This document shows, piece by piece, positions 1 through 6,707 of a stretch of 7,576 nucleotides of DNA. Position 1 is the stretch's first letter, and each line of letters opens with the position of its first letter. The position numbers and the translations under genes are program-made. Source of the DNA: Bacillota bacterium (lineage in GTDB: Bacteria > Bacillota > Dethiobacteria > SKNC01). The notes under the pieces are model-generated. The model did no database searches and was not told the DNA's origin. It saw only the letters and a program-made list of their open reading frames with translations. The stretch is taken from assembly GCA_007120745.1 (NCBI GenBank), contig SKNC01000032.1, positions 1 to 7,576 of the forward strand, written 5' to 3'.

Positions 1-2200
1 AAGGTTGTTTCACCCTTCTTATAATCAAGAACACGATAACAGCAATTCCTCCAACAAATAATAGGATATAAAACAATGCTGCCAAAAAGAAGGGAAGCAT
101 ATACAGTGCGTTACTTAAAGAGACAATCAGAGGTGACTCGATGTTACGGGATTTATACATGGTAAAGGTAAAGTCTCCATCTGGAAGGGTTTCAAACTGT
201 CCCTTATAAGTACCGGTACTATCGTCTCTGACTAAAGGAAGTGAGCTTTCAACAAGATAAGGCTTTTTTTCGCCAGGTATGACTTCAATGGTCAAGTTCT
301 GAAAATCTTTCCACCCTTCTGCCGGATGCAGCATATACTGAAAGATATCGGTATAGTCTATAGTCTGACTTCGATCAACGGTAGGCTGCATTTCGTATAC
401 AACGGTAACCTCCATACTGCTGTAGGCCCTAAAATGCACGGTATATAAGAATGCCCCGGCGAACGTATTGTGTATATACGGTACAACCAGGTTATCATCA
501 AGGGCCAAAAAAGGCAGGTCTCTCTCCAGCATAATATCCAGCTGCTCTATTAGATAAACCCCAAACTGTTCTGCATCATCGATGGGATATTCCCGTAAAC
601 TATCTTTAATAATGTTGTTTTGCAAAAAATCTCCCAGCATCTGCTCTTCATAAGTAATGATGTGTCCCGTAGTGCTTTTGATTTCTGCTGCATTATCAGA
701 GTTTTCTCCCAATACAACAATATAAGCATTATCTATAGTAGTGTCGTTACTTTCAGGAACAGCCCGGGCACTCAGTATGCCGGTACCCTCTTTATAGTAA
801 GTGAAACCGTTGAAATTATAATAACAGAGGATTTGATTTTCTGGGTTTATCCTGATGGATACCTCTGACTGGTACGATTCTTTCCCCCTGGGCAGATGCA
901 GTGTATGAACTGTTACAACCTGATCCAGTGTATAGTTTTTCGGGATATATTCAGTGCGGTTCAACCTTTCAATCATTTGGTTTACCGTTATAGTTGCAGG
1001 CTGCTTTTCACTAGAATACAAGAAGTCCTGGGGAATATCCTGCAGTCGGAAAGTTTTATAATCCACCGATTGCCCCCCTGCAGTAATTCTTACGCTGTTT
1101 AAAAACCCCTTGTAATAAGAAGTGATAAATGGAAAGAGCATTACCTGCTGTACTTCTTCACCGGACTCATTTTTCATCACATAAGATGCAGTTACTTTAG
1201 CTGTTTCCCCCAATCCTGCACTTTCACTGCTCATGTCAAAGGTTAACCTCTGGCTGGTTACGGAAACGGGGGTTGATTCCATGGGAGTAATAGAAAAAGT
1301 GGGCTCCTCTTTCATCACCACAGGGGTGGAATTAGCATAAGCAGTACCAGGCACCCCTGCTGTCATACCAAAAAGCTCCATGCGCTCTCCCAGGGGCAAA
1401 AGCACCATTCCCAAAATGAAGGGCACAAGAACCAGAAGGGCAAACAGTGGGCTGCGCCGGGAAGTGTTCTTGCTGTCCCAGCTGAAAAGAAAAAGTGCCA
1501 GTCCAAAGGAAAGGATTGCCGCAGCCAGCAGGATAAGAACTGCCCAGTAAGGCGGGTAGGCCGCAGGCATCTCCAGGGTCAGGTCTTTAAAGGCGTCCAT
1601 GGCATATGAGGTGGGCAGCAGCCGTGCAGCCCGGGCCAGGACCTCCGGCAGCATTTCAGAGGGGACCATTAATCCCCCTACCATCATGGAGGGAAGATAA
1701 ATCAGTTGAGACCACAGTACCGTTACCCGGGAACTGGAGGATATAACACCGATTAAAACCCCAAGGCCTGAACATGTAAAGGCAAAAACGAGGAAAATTA
1801 ACAGGAATGCAGTCCAGTTTACCGGTAGTGGAGCATCAAAAAGAAGTGACCCGGTAACAACAATAATTACTGAGGTAATTACCGCGTGAATCAGGGCGGA
1901 AAGAGCGGGAATCACGATAATAGATAAGGCAGGCACTCCATTTATTTTATAGCTTCGGAAAATCCCCGCCTCTCGGGCTTCTACCAGAGGTTGGGGCAGG
2001 CCCAAAATCATGCCGGACAAAATAGAAAAAATCACCATGGCAGGAATCATGGTTTCCAAAAAGAGCGGGTTTATGTCTACCATCATCAGCCCCATCATGA
2101 AATGAAAACCCAGGGGCAGCAGGTACATCATCAAAAGCAGTGTTTTGTTTCGAAGGCCGGTGAAAAACTCAAAGGAAAAATGATAGGCGAAGGCTCTCAT
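1..2200 (-). CDS. ABC-2 type exporter permease fused to a large extracytoplasmic domain (3' end outside window)
   Basis: This is the membrane subunit of an ABC exporter, encoded with the ATPase just upstream. The frame is open for 733 codons from ATG at 2200 and leaves the window without a stop. Residues 1-240 form an ABC-2 core with about six helices (near 20-40, 50-70, 92-118, 130-152, 163-180 and 218-240) and the usual pre-TM6 region containing LLPTSYAMDAF. A basic cytoplasmic linker (NTSRRS) leads to a seventh helix at 251-270. About 430 beta-rich residues follow, then a last helix near 699-727 ending in RRVK, which by the positive-inside rule places the big domain outside. A segment at 615-688 (HPAEGWKDF, LPDGDFTFTMY) resembles extracytoplasmic modules I recall from clostridial membrane proteins; this is recall, not a search result. 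The start overlaps the ATPase stop as ATGA, with GAGGG 9 nt upstream, so translation is probably coupled. The missing C-terminus is likely short. Substrate unknown. Confidence 0.9.
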   Translation of the reverse strand, partial: MRAFAYHFSFEFFTGLRNKTLLLMMYLLPLGFHFMMGLMMVDINPLFLETMIPAMVIFSILSGMILGLPQPLVEAREAGIFRSYKINGVPALSIIVIPALSALIHAVITSVIIVVTGSLLFDAPLPVNWTAFLLIFLVFAFTCSGLGVLIGVISSSSRVTVLWSQLIYLPSMMVGGLMVPSEMLPEVLARAARLLPTSYAMDAFKDLTLEMPAAYPPYWAVLILLAAAILSFGLALFLFSWDSKNTSRRSPLFALLVLVPFILGMVLLPLGERMELFGMTAGVPGTAYANSTPVVMKEEPTFSITPMESTPVSVTSQRLTFDMSSESAGLGETAKVTASYVMKNESGEEVQQVMLFPFITSYYKGFLNSVRITAGGQSVDYKTFRLQDIPQDFLYSSEKQPATITVNQMIERLNRTEYIPKNYTLDQVVTVHTLHLPRGKESYQSEVSIRINPENQILCYYNFNGFTYYKEGTGILSARAVPESNDTTIDNAYIVVLGENSDNAAEIKSTTGHIITYEEQMLGDFLQNNIIKDSLREYPIDDAEQFGVYLIEQLDIMLERDLPFLALDDNLVVPYIHNTFAGAFLYTVHFRAYSSMEVTVVYEMQPTVDRSQTIDYTDIFQYMLHPAEGWKDFQNLTIEVIPGEKKPYLVESSLPLVRDDSTGTYKGQFETLPDGDFTFTMYKSRNIESPLIVSLSNALYMLPFFLAALFYILLFVGGIAVIVFLIIRRVKQP

Positions 2201-3105
2201 ATGACAGCACCCTCTTTCGTCAGTTCCAGGAAGCGCTCCTCCAGAGTGGGGCGCTCCACCCGGAGGTCGATTAAGGTGTCCCCGTTCTTTTCAATCAAGG
2301 CGATCATGGCTGATACTGTAGGGCCTATATCCCGGGTATAAAAAATATTATAACCCTCCCTGCTCACCTTTTTTACTATCCATGGGAAATCAGCATTATT
2401 GGTAGTATCGTTGGCCGTGCGCACGGAAATTTTCGTAAGGCCGGAGCCTGTGGCGGTCAATTCCCGGGGAGTACCGATGGTTACAACACGGCCCCGCAGC
2501 AGAATGGCCACCCGGTCAGCCATTTCCTCTGCTTCAGCCATGTCGTGGGTGGACAGAATGATGGTGGTTCCAGATTCCTTCAGCTCTATCATCAGCCGGT
2601 GCAGTTCAGAACGGCTGGCCACATCCAGGCCTGCAGTAGGCTCGTCCAAAAACAGGATGGCAGGCTGGTGTGCCACCGCCAGGGCCAGAGCCAGCCGCCG
2701 CTGCTGTCCAGTGGAAAGGGTGTGGTACTCCGCCTCTTTCTTCTCCGCCAGTTTTAAGCGTTCCAGCAGGTCCATGGGGGGTGTTATTTTATGATAGGCG
2801 CTGAAAAACTGCATGGCTTCCTTTACTTTAATGGTAGCGGGCAGTCCCCCACTTTGAAGCTGTACCCCAATGAGGCTGCGCAGTTTGCCCGGCTCCCGAA
2901 TGGGATCTACACCCATAATGCTCATGGTACCGCTCTCAGGAATACGAAGCCCCTCCAGGCATTCCAGTATGGTGGTTTTGCCGGCGCCATTGGGTCCCAG
3001 CACTCCAAATACCTCGGCTTTGTTAACGGTAAAGCTGACCCCGTCCACTACCCTTTTATCTCCATAAATTTTAGTAAGTTCCTGTACAGAAACAACGGTT
3101 TCCAT
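2197..3105 (-). CDS. ABC exporter ATP-binding protein (NatA/DrrA/CcmA class)
   Basis: This cytoplasmic nucleotide-binding subunit would drive the permease encoded directly downstream. With the start used here (302 aa), Walker A GPNGAGKTT is at 37-45, the Q-loop (GVQLQSGG) near 80-87, the signature LSTGQQRR at 130-137, Walker B plus D-loop ILFLDEPTAGLD at 150-161 and the H-loop histidine at 187. All catalytic residues are present. The C-terminal extension ending PTLEERFLELT is typical of exporters that pair with ABC-2 permeases. An in-frame ATG at 3144 would add 13 residues, but it lies in A/T-rich sequence with no ribosome site. The ATG at 3105 gives the usual ABC N-terminus (METVVSVQELTKIYG) and has GGAGGAAGG upstream at 3118-3126, somewhat far at 12-16 nt. 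The stop overlaps the permease start by 4 bp. The lipoprotein gene ends 141 bp upstream on the same strand. Confidence 0.95.
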   Translation of the reverse strand: METVVSVQELTKIYGDKRVVDGVSFTVNKAEVFGVLGPNGAGKTTILECLEGLRIPESGTMSIMGVDPIREPGKLRSLIGVQLQSGGLPATIKVKEAMQFFSAYHKITPPMDLLERLKLAEKKEAEYHTLSTGQQRRLALALAVAHQPAILFLDEPTAGLDVASRSELHRLMIELKESGTTIILSTHDMAEAEEMADRVAILLRGRVVTIGTPRELTATGSGLTKISVRTANDTTNNADFPWIVKKVSREGYNIFYTRDIGPTVSAMIALIEKNGDTLIDLRVERPTLEERFLELTKEGAVI

Positions 3106-3126
3106 CAGAGCATTTTCCCTTCCTCC
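3105..3126 (-). promoter_or_regulatory. Ribosome-binding site with a two-codon mini-ORF ahead of the ABC ATPase start
   Basis: GGAGGAAGG (3126 to 3118) is the only strong Shine-Dalgarno sequence ahead of the ATPase. The ATG best spaced from its GGAGG core (8 nt) is out of frame at 3113 and reads ATG CTC TGA. Its stop overlaps the proposed ATPase start as TGATG. The site therefore supports the start at 3105 over 3144, possibly by termination and reinitiation; that mechanism is inferred. Confidence 0.45.
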
Positions 3127-3213
3127 ATAGATAGTTTTTTTCATTTAATTATTTAATTATTTTCAATGCAGTTTGCAGTAATTTAAATTCTCTACATATT
3201 GTTTCAGGCTGTA

Positions 3214-3241
3214 AGTATATCCCAGGAGATGAGCATTGCAA
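3214..3241 (-). promoter_or_regulatory. Candidate sigma-A promoter for the ABC ATPase/permease pair
   Basis: On the minus strand, TTGCAA (3241-3236) and TATACT (3219-3214) are separated by 16 nt, matching the -35 box at 4 of 6 positions and the -10 box at 5 of 6. It lies just past the lipoprotein stop and would give a leader of about 100 nt before the ATPase start. It may supplement read-through from the lipoprotein gene. Support is motif only. Confidence 0.3.
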
Positions 3242-3246
3242 AGGTA

Positions 3247-4407
3247 TTATCTAACTTCAAATTCCACAGACAGTTTCTCCTGGAGGTCGGTTCCCTCGCC
3301 GCTTACCTGTTTCACTATACGATAGCGACCTTCTTTAAAATGCTCTGGGAAATCCTCCAGGTTCAGAGACTGTTCAAAAGATTCTTCCGGTTTCAGCATG
3401 ATTAATTCCATGGTGAAGAACATATCTAGAGGGAGCTCCACCCATTCTCCATTTTTCTCGGCTTCGACAGTGAAAGGCCTGCCGAAATGAATCATCGTAG
3501 GTCCGTAGTTTACCAACCGAAATATCACCGTATCCTGAGGTCCGTAGACCTCCCGGTCAGTGGTCAGTTTCGCGGAAATCCCCTGCAGAGGAACATAGAT
3601 TTTTGATAGCAGGGTATCCAGCACTTTCCCTTTTTCTCCAAGTATTTCTGCAGTCAAAAGGTAGTACTCTCCCTGGTTCTCAGGGAGTTTTGCCGTGAGA
3701 ACATTGTATGTTTTAACACTATCTACCGTAACCGTGCTGGACTTCAGTTCTTCCATTAAAGCCCAGTTCTCATCCCTATGGGTTAATTTAGCCTTTATTT
3801 TCAAAGGATTATCCAACTCCATTTTTTGGTCAGGGGTCACATAAATACTTACTTCGGAACCAGGTGGCACCGGCCCGGTGCTGATACCATAACCCAGAGG
3901 CCCCGGATTGAACCATTTCTCCGTAGGTCCATCAAACTCAACACAGGCCCAAAACTCATCTTCGTTATCATAATCAAAAATATTCTTGTTCAAGTCGGCC
4001 TCCCTAATAGTGAAATTAACGGGATTGCTTCTGCCGGTTGTGCTAATAATAGATATCTGAATTTCCCCTCTGGGCATGGTAATTGCAATATCAGGAATAG
4101 CATCATGCAGGGTTGGGGCGCCGGCAGCTAGATATTCCGGCAGGGTAAACGTAATGCTTTTTCCGTCCGGTGATGAAACACTTTGATAGTATGCAGTATT
4201 GTCCTGGTTAAAAGTTAAATCCTCATGAACAAATTCAATATCATTACCCGACATGGTAAATCCGGAACCGTGAATGGTAATCACTGTACCAACAAATCCC
4301 TGTGCAGGTTCAATATTTTCAATTACCGGGTCTGAAGAATTGCAGCCCGCAATCAGCAGTAAAGCCAGCCAAAAAAAACATATAGTTATAAGTTTTTTTA
4401 GTTTCAT
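3247..4407 (-). CDS. Surface lipoprotein with IPT/TIG-like and C-terminal bacterial Ig-like domains
   Basis: The 386-residue product is exported and lipid-anchored. It has a basic start (MKLKK), a hydrophobic stretch at 6-20 and a lipobox LIAGC with the modified cysteine at 22. Residues 27-135 look like an IPT/TIG domain (IENIEPAQGFVGTVITIHG, a beta strand set ending VNFTI), normally a protein- or carbohydrate-binding Ig fold. The middle (about 136-275) is not recognised. Residues 276-386 (AKLTTDREVYGPQDTVIFRL, then NGEWVELP, ending SVEFEVR) match my memory of the C-terminal Ig-like domain family Big_14; a profile search would settle this. The start ATG has a GGGGGG tract 7 nt upstream. The gene precedes the ABC ATPase and permease on the same strand with a 141-bp gap, so it is probably their extracytoplasmic partner. 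No ligand can be inferred. Alternative: an unrelated lipoprotein that merely lies next to them. Confidence 0.88.
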   Translation of the reverse strand: MKLKKLITICFFWLALLLIAGCNSSDPVIENIEPAQGFVGTVITIHGSGFTMSGNDIEFVHEDLTFNQDNTAYYQSVSSPDGKSITFTLPEYLAAGAPTLHDAIPDIAITMPRGEIQISIISTTGRSNPVNFTIREADLNKNIFDYDNEDEFWACVEFDGPTEKWFNPGPLGYGISTGPVPPGSEVSIYVTPDQKMELDNPLKIKAKLTHRDENWALMEELKSSTVTVDSVKTYNVLTAKLPENQGEYYLLTAEILGEKGKVLDTLLSKIYVPLQGISAKLTTDREVYGPQDTVIFRLVNYGPTMIHFGRPFTVEAEKNGEWVELPLDMFFTMELIMLKPEESFEQSLNLEDFPEHFKEGRYRIVKQVSGEGTDLQEKLSVEFEVR

Positions 4408-4624
4408 TTGAATTCCCCCCGGAGAAAAATTTACTTCTTATACTCTAAGACGGATTAAGGCCGGGTTTAGTTTTACTGCTCCGGGCAATTAATTATCCTG
4501 ACTGATGAAGCTCTTAATTGCATTATAGAACAATAATAATTGAAAAATATTCCTCAATGTAAAAGATTATTGCGCTGGCGTCAATCAGCAGGGCTGCAAT
4601 ACTTCTTCTGTGTAACGGCTGTAT

Positions 4625-4653
4625 TTGAGGCTTTTCATCAAATGTAGTAAAAT
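4625..4653 (+). promoter_or_regulatory. Candidate sigma-A promoter for the small membrane protein gene
   Basis: TTGAGG (4625-4630) and TAAAAT (4648-4653) are separated by exactly 17 nt, matching the -35 box at 4 of 6 and the -10 box at 5 of 6. Transcription would begin near 4660, just before the inverted repeat, placing the whole repeat in the untranslated leader of the gene at 4798. Motif evidence only. Confidence 0.4.
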
Positions 4654-4669
4654 ATTTAGGTGACTAAGT

Positions 4670-4756
4670 GGGACAGGGGGACAGGTCCCTTGTCCCACCT
4701 TGTCCACAAATATTTTGGCTTGGTAAAATGGGACAAGGGACCTGTCCCCCTGTCCC
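4670..4756. repeat. Perfect 28-bp inverted repeat with 31-bp spacer (REP/MITE-like element)
   Basis: The left arm (4670-4697) begins GGGACAGGGGGACAGG. The right arm (4729-4756) is its exact reverse complement and ends CCCCCTGTCCC. Each arm also contains smaller GGGAC/GTCCC complementarities, so several alternative hairpins are possible. The spacer carries a partial further copy (CCTTGTCCAC). G/C-rich arms inside an A/T-rich intergenic region suggest an inserted repetitive element. I recall similar GGGACA repeats scattered through clostridial and other genomes, sometimes beside IS200-like/REP-associated transposases, but no transposase is present here. In RNA it would form a very stable hairpin. 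Confidence 0.85.
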
Positions 4757-4797
4757 TGATAGATTAAAAATACCTATTGTGGAGGCGTGGTCTTATT

Positions 4798-5094
4798 ATG
4801 GAAATGAAGAAGAAATGGGTATCTGTTTTATCAATTATGTCAGTCATATGTATTATCACGGGGGCGGCATTATTTGTTTATGCTATCTTTAATGCAGAAG
4901 TGGACAATCAATTGTTCATGTCAATTGTCTTTATTTTTGTTGTATTTGGTTATTTATCGCATTCCTTAGTAATGTTAAAAGTCCCTGCCGGTAAAAAAAC
5001 AAAGTTTAAGCCCTCATGGTATTACATTAACATGGCTTTAGCCGGGGTGCTGATTGTTGGAAGCGTTATAAGAATAGTTTATATATTAATGTAA
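4798..5094 (+). CDS. Small three-helix membrane protein of unknown function
   Basis: The 98-residue protein is almost entirely membrane: helices near 7-31 (WVSVLSIMSVICIITG), 38-62 (LFMSIVFIFVVFGYLSHSL) and 74-97 (INMALAGVLIVGSVIRIVYI), with a basic loop KVPAGKKTKFKP between the second and third. I do not recognise a family. The ATG at 4798 is chosen because GGAGG at 4781-4785 lies 12 nt upstream. A TTG at 4777 would extend the frame by seven residues but would place this ribosome site inside the coding region; the ATG at 4804 is also possible. It is the only gene here on the plus strand and converges on the DUF362 gene. Its base composition is distinctly A/T-rich. An inverted repeat lies between its candidate promoter and its start, so expression may depend on RNA folding. 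Confidence 0.75.
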   Translation: MEMKKKWVSVLSIMSVICIITGAALFVYAIFNAEVDNQLFMSIVFIFVVFGYLSHSLVMLKVPAGKKTKFKPSWYYINMALAGVLIVGSVIRIVYILM

Positions 5095-5105
5095 CAGCAC
5101 AGGGA

Positions 5106-5135
5106 TTTCTATAAGAATATTATAAGGTATAGAAA
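5106..5135. terminator. A/T-rich hairpin between convergent genes
   Basis: TTTCTATA (5106-5113) and TATAGAAA (5128-5135) are exact inverted repeats around a 14-nt loop, in the 47-bp gap between two convergent stop codons. The position suits a bidirectional terminator, but the stem is A/T-rich and neither side has a run of T, so it would be weak at best. Confidence 0.25.
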
Positions 5136-5141
5136 CTCAGC

Positions 5142-6230
5142 TCAGTTATTGATAAGATGTTCCTCCAAATATTTTACAATGTCCCGGGCTTTTGGAGGGC
5201 ACCCGGAAACACTTTTGTTGAACTTTGCCGTGCACACCCCAATACCCAGGGAGGATGATTCAATATCTTTAAATTTTCTGCCGATAAATATTTTCCCTGG
5301 TATTTTCTCCAGGGTTCCCCTCTCCTCCAGGCGGGAAAGGGCATGGATAAGCGCTCCGTAACAAGGGGAACAGGCTCCCACCTCTACTATATGGTCAGCC
5401 AGCCTTTTTACCCGGGGAGAAGGTTTTAAAGTAACCTGGGGATAGTCGTCCAGCCGGTATTCTTTCAGCACGGTTTCATTATTGAACAGTTTTCCAATCC
5501 CCGCCTGGTTTGACATGGATATGTAAGGTATTTCTTCAATCTCCAGCCCGATCAGTTCTGCTGCATAAGAATCCACAAGAACCGGATCTGTTCCCCCAAT
5601 AATTCGTCCCATTTCCACCGGGTTACCGCCCTCTTCATGGGTCAAATCCCCGATGACGGCATCCACTATGACCAGGGCGGTTTTTATGAGGAAGTTGAGT
5701 TCAGCAATGGGTTCATGCAGGCCTAAACCATGAAATCGCCTCTTCTCCTTATCAGGAATTAAGCCTTTTAAATTTTTAAGAGCACAGGTAAGCCGGGTTT
5801 GACAGTGGGATTTCAACACGGGCAGGTTAATGAGATAATCAATTTCCAAGACCTTTTCACAGAGGGAAATGGTCAGGTTCTTTCCCTTTTTTTTCACTGC
5901 CTTATCTCTTTTCAGGTCAACCAGGTCAATATTATATTTCCGGGCAAGCTTTTCATACCCGCAAACGTTAAAAGCTTTTACTGTACTGTCCCCAACCCAG
6001 GAACTCTCCATAATCACCAGGTTATTAAACCCTTTTTCTTTCAAGTGTTCAATGACTCCCCGGGTTATTTCGGGTGAAGTGGTAGCCCCGGACTCCGAAG
6101 GTTTGGAGACCACCAGGTTAGGTTTTAAGGCTATCAGGGCATCCTTATTCCATTCTTTTTCGGGACTCATGCTCTGCAGCAGTTCTCTGGTCATTGAATA
6201 AGAGTCTTTTCCGTAAATAACGTGAAGCAA
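5142..6230 (-). CDS. DUF362 domain protein with a C-terminal four-cysteine module
   Basis: The family is recognised from its series of conserved segments: KPNLV (36-40), TSPEI (51-55), LPVLKSH (136-142), CALKNLKGLIP (149-159), VDAVIG (189-194) and GGTDPVLVDSYAAELIGL (212-229). DUF362 proteins are of largely unknown function; many carry ferredoxin-type Fe-S motifs. Here no classical ferredoxin repeat is seen. Instead the C-terminus has CSPC (287-290), a cysteine at 333 and GCPP (cysteine 344), which could bind one [4Fe-4S] cluster; GCPP recalls cluster-binding segments of hydrogenase small subunits and NuoB. No signal peptide or membrane helix is present, so it is probably cytoplasmic. The start is TTG, supported by AAAGGAG ending 10 nt upstream; the first in-frame ATG (6194) has no ribosome site. 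It follows the small membrane protein gene by 57 bp on the same strand. Product length is 362 aa. Confidence 0.9.
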   Translation of the reverse strand: MLHVIYGKDSYSMTRELLQSMSPEKEWNKDALIALKPNLVVSKPSESGATTSPEITRGVIEHLKEKGFNNLVIMESSWVGDSTVKAFNVCGYEKLARKYNIDLVDLKRDKAVKKKGKNLTISLCEKVLEIDYLINLPVLKSHCQTRLTCALKNLKGLIPDKEKRRFHGLGLHEPIAELNFLIKTALVIVDAVIGDLTHEEGGNPVEMGRIIGGTDPVLVDSYAAELIGLEIEEIPYISMSNQAGIGKLFNNETVLKEYRLDDYPQVTLKPSPRVKRLADHIVEVGACSPCYGALIHALSRLEERGTLEKIPGKIFIGRKFKDIESSSLGIGVCTAKFNKSVSGCPPKARDIVKYLEEHLINN

Positions 6231-6245
6231 GATTAAAATACTCCT

Positions 6246-6272
6246 TTCCTGTAGGAAGCTGCCTTCTGGCAG
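6246..6272. other. Two adjacent small hairpins ahead of the DUF362 start
   Basis: TTCCT-GT-AGGAA (6246-6257) and CTGCC-TTCT-GGCAG (6259-6272) are side-by-side perfect inverted repeats of 5 bp per arm, in the 57-bp gap before the TTG start. No T-run follows, so they do not look like an intrinsic terminator. The first lies immediately 5' of the ribosome site on the minus strand and could affect its accessibility. Short stems like this also occur by chance. Confidence 0.35.
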
Positions 6273-6287
6273 GCAATATAATGTAAT

Positions 6288-6695
6288 TTATGCCTTAAAC
6301 CTCATTGGGAGAAAAATCACTACTACAATAATCATGGCAAGTACAACGATGCCCAGGGATATCGCCCCTAAAATAATACCCCACAGGGCTTTCCGCTGGT
6401 TTAAGGCCCCATGGGTAATATCGTCCCGGCGGGCAATCACACCAACAATAATGGCGGCAATAGATAAGGGCATCACGATTAAGCGAAACAGTGATGCTGC
6501 CCCTACAGCTTCAATGTAAATAGCGATGACAACACTGAAGACAATGGAAATGATGCTTCCCAGGCCCAAAAGAAAAGCAGCATTGGCGGTTTTTGAAGCG
6601 GGTTGACTTTTCAACTTCTCATCTCTTCTTCCTGATTTATTTTTACCGAATAGACTGCCTTTTATCTTACGGTAGGCTTTTTTTGTAGAAATCAT
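6288..6695 (-). CDS. Small membrane protein, DUF4190-like
   Basis: The 135-residue protein has a highly basic N-terminal tail (1-36, rich in K and R), then helices near 39-62 (AAFLLGLGSIISIVFSVVIA), 67-87 (SLFRLIVMPLSIAAIIVGVI) and 104-130. The polar turn ARRDDITHGALNQRKA followed by WGIILGAISLGIVVL resembles DUF4190-type proteins, where a small-helix pair surrounds a G-x-I-A-x-R motif; this is a recollection and not strong. The positive tail and the RR turn suggest a cytoplasmic N-terminus. The ATG has no recognisable Shine-Dalgarno sequence, and a TATAAT lies only 12 nt upstream, so the message may be almost leaderless. A TTG at codon 29, after AGGAAGAAGAGATGAG, is an alternative start. Function unknown. 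Confidence 0.75.
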   Translation of the reverse strand: MISTKKAYRKIKGSLFGKNKSGRRDEKLKSQPASKTANAAFLLGLGSIISIVFSVVIAIYIEAVGAASLFRLIVMPLSIAAIIVGVIARRDDITHGALNQRKALWGIILGAISLGIVVLAMIIVVVIFLPMRFKA

Positions 6696-6707
6696 TTGTT
6701 GTAATCT

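Larger units (their letters stand above)
4408..4797. other. Divergent intergenic region of 390 bp
   Basis: This gap separates the minus-strand lipoprotein gene from the plus-strand membrane protein gene. Its right third holds a candidate plus-strand promoter, the long inverted repeat and a ribosome site (GGAGG, 4781-4785). The left two thirds are A/T-rich. They contain a minus-strand TATAAT (4527-4522) and a TATAAG (4442-4437) that could serve as -10 boxes for the lipoprotein, but neither has a recognisable -35 box at the right distance. Short open frames here, including one read through the inverted repeat, have no coding character. Confidence 0.6.

Noticed and set aside
620..1102. Plus-strand open frames of 82 and 68 codons
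   Set aside because: Antisense to the outer domain of the permease, with no ribosome site and no recognisable domains.
1991..3156. Several plus-strand open frames of 65-131 codons
   Set aside because: They are antisense to the ABC ATPase and permease, whose motifs are unmistakable. The frames are rich in Arg, Ser and Pro, as expected for mirror frames of G/C-rich genes.
3145..3185. A/T-rich AATTATTT tandem and TGCAGTTTGCA palindrome before the ATPase
   Set aside because: Short, low-complexity and without spacing to a known operator; not enough to call a regulatory site.
3826..4131. Plus-strand open frame of 101 codons
   Set aside because: Antisense to the middle of the lipoprotein gene, which has a clear lipobox and Ig-like domains.
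4670..4756. Inverted repeat as part of a CRISPR array
   Set aside because: Only two arms in opposite orientation with one spacer; CRISPR repeats are direct and recur with unique spacers.
4670..4756. Inverted repeat as an intrinsic terminator
   Set aside because: No T-run follows the stem on either strand, and it does not directly follow a gene end.
4668..4892. Plus-strand open frame of 74 codons running through the inverted repeat
   Set aside because: Its first 30 codons are translated inverted repeat, it begins with GTG without a ribosome site, and its second half overlaps the better-supported membrane protein gene in another frame.
5799..6201. Plus-strand open frames of 92 and 110 codons
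   Set aside because: Antisense to the DUF362 gene and overlapping each other; no independent support.
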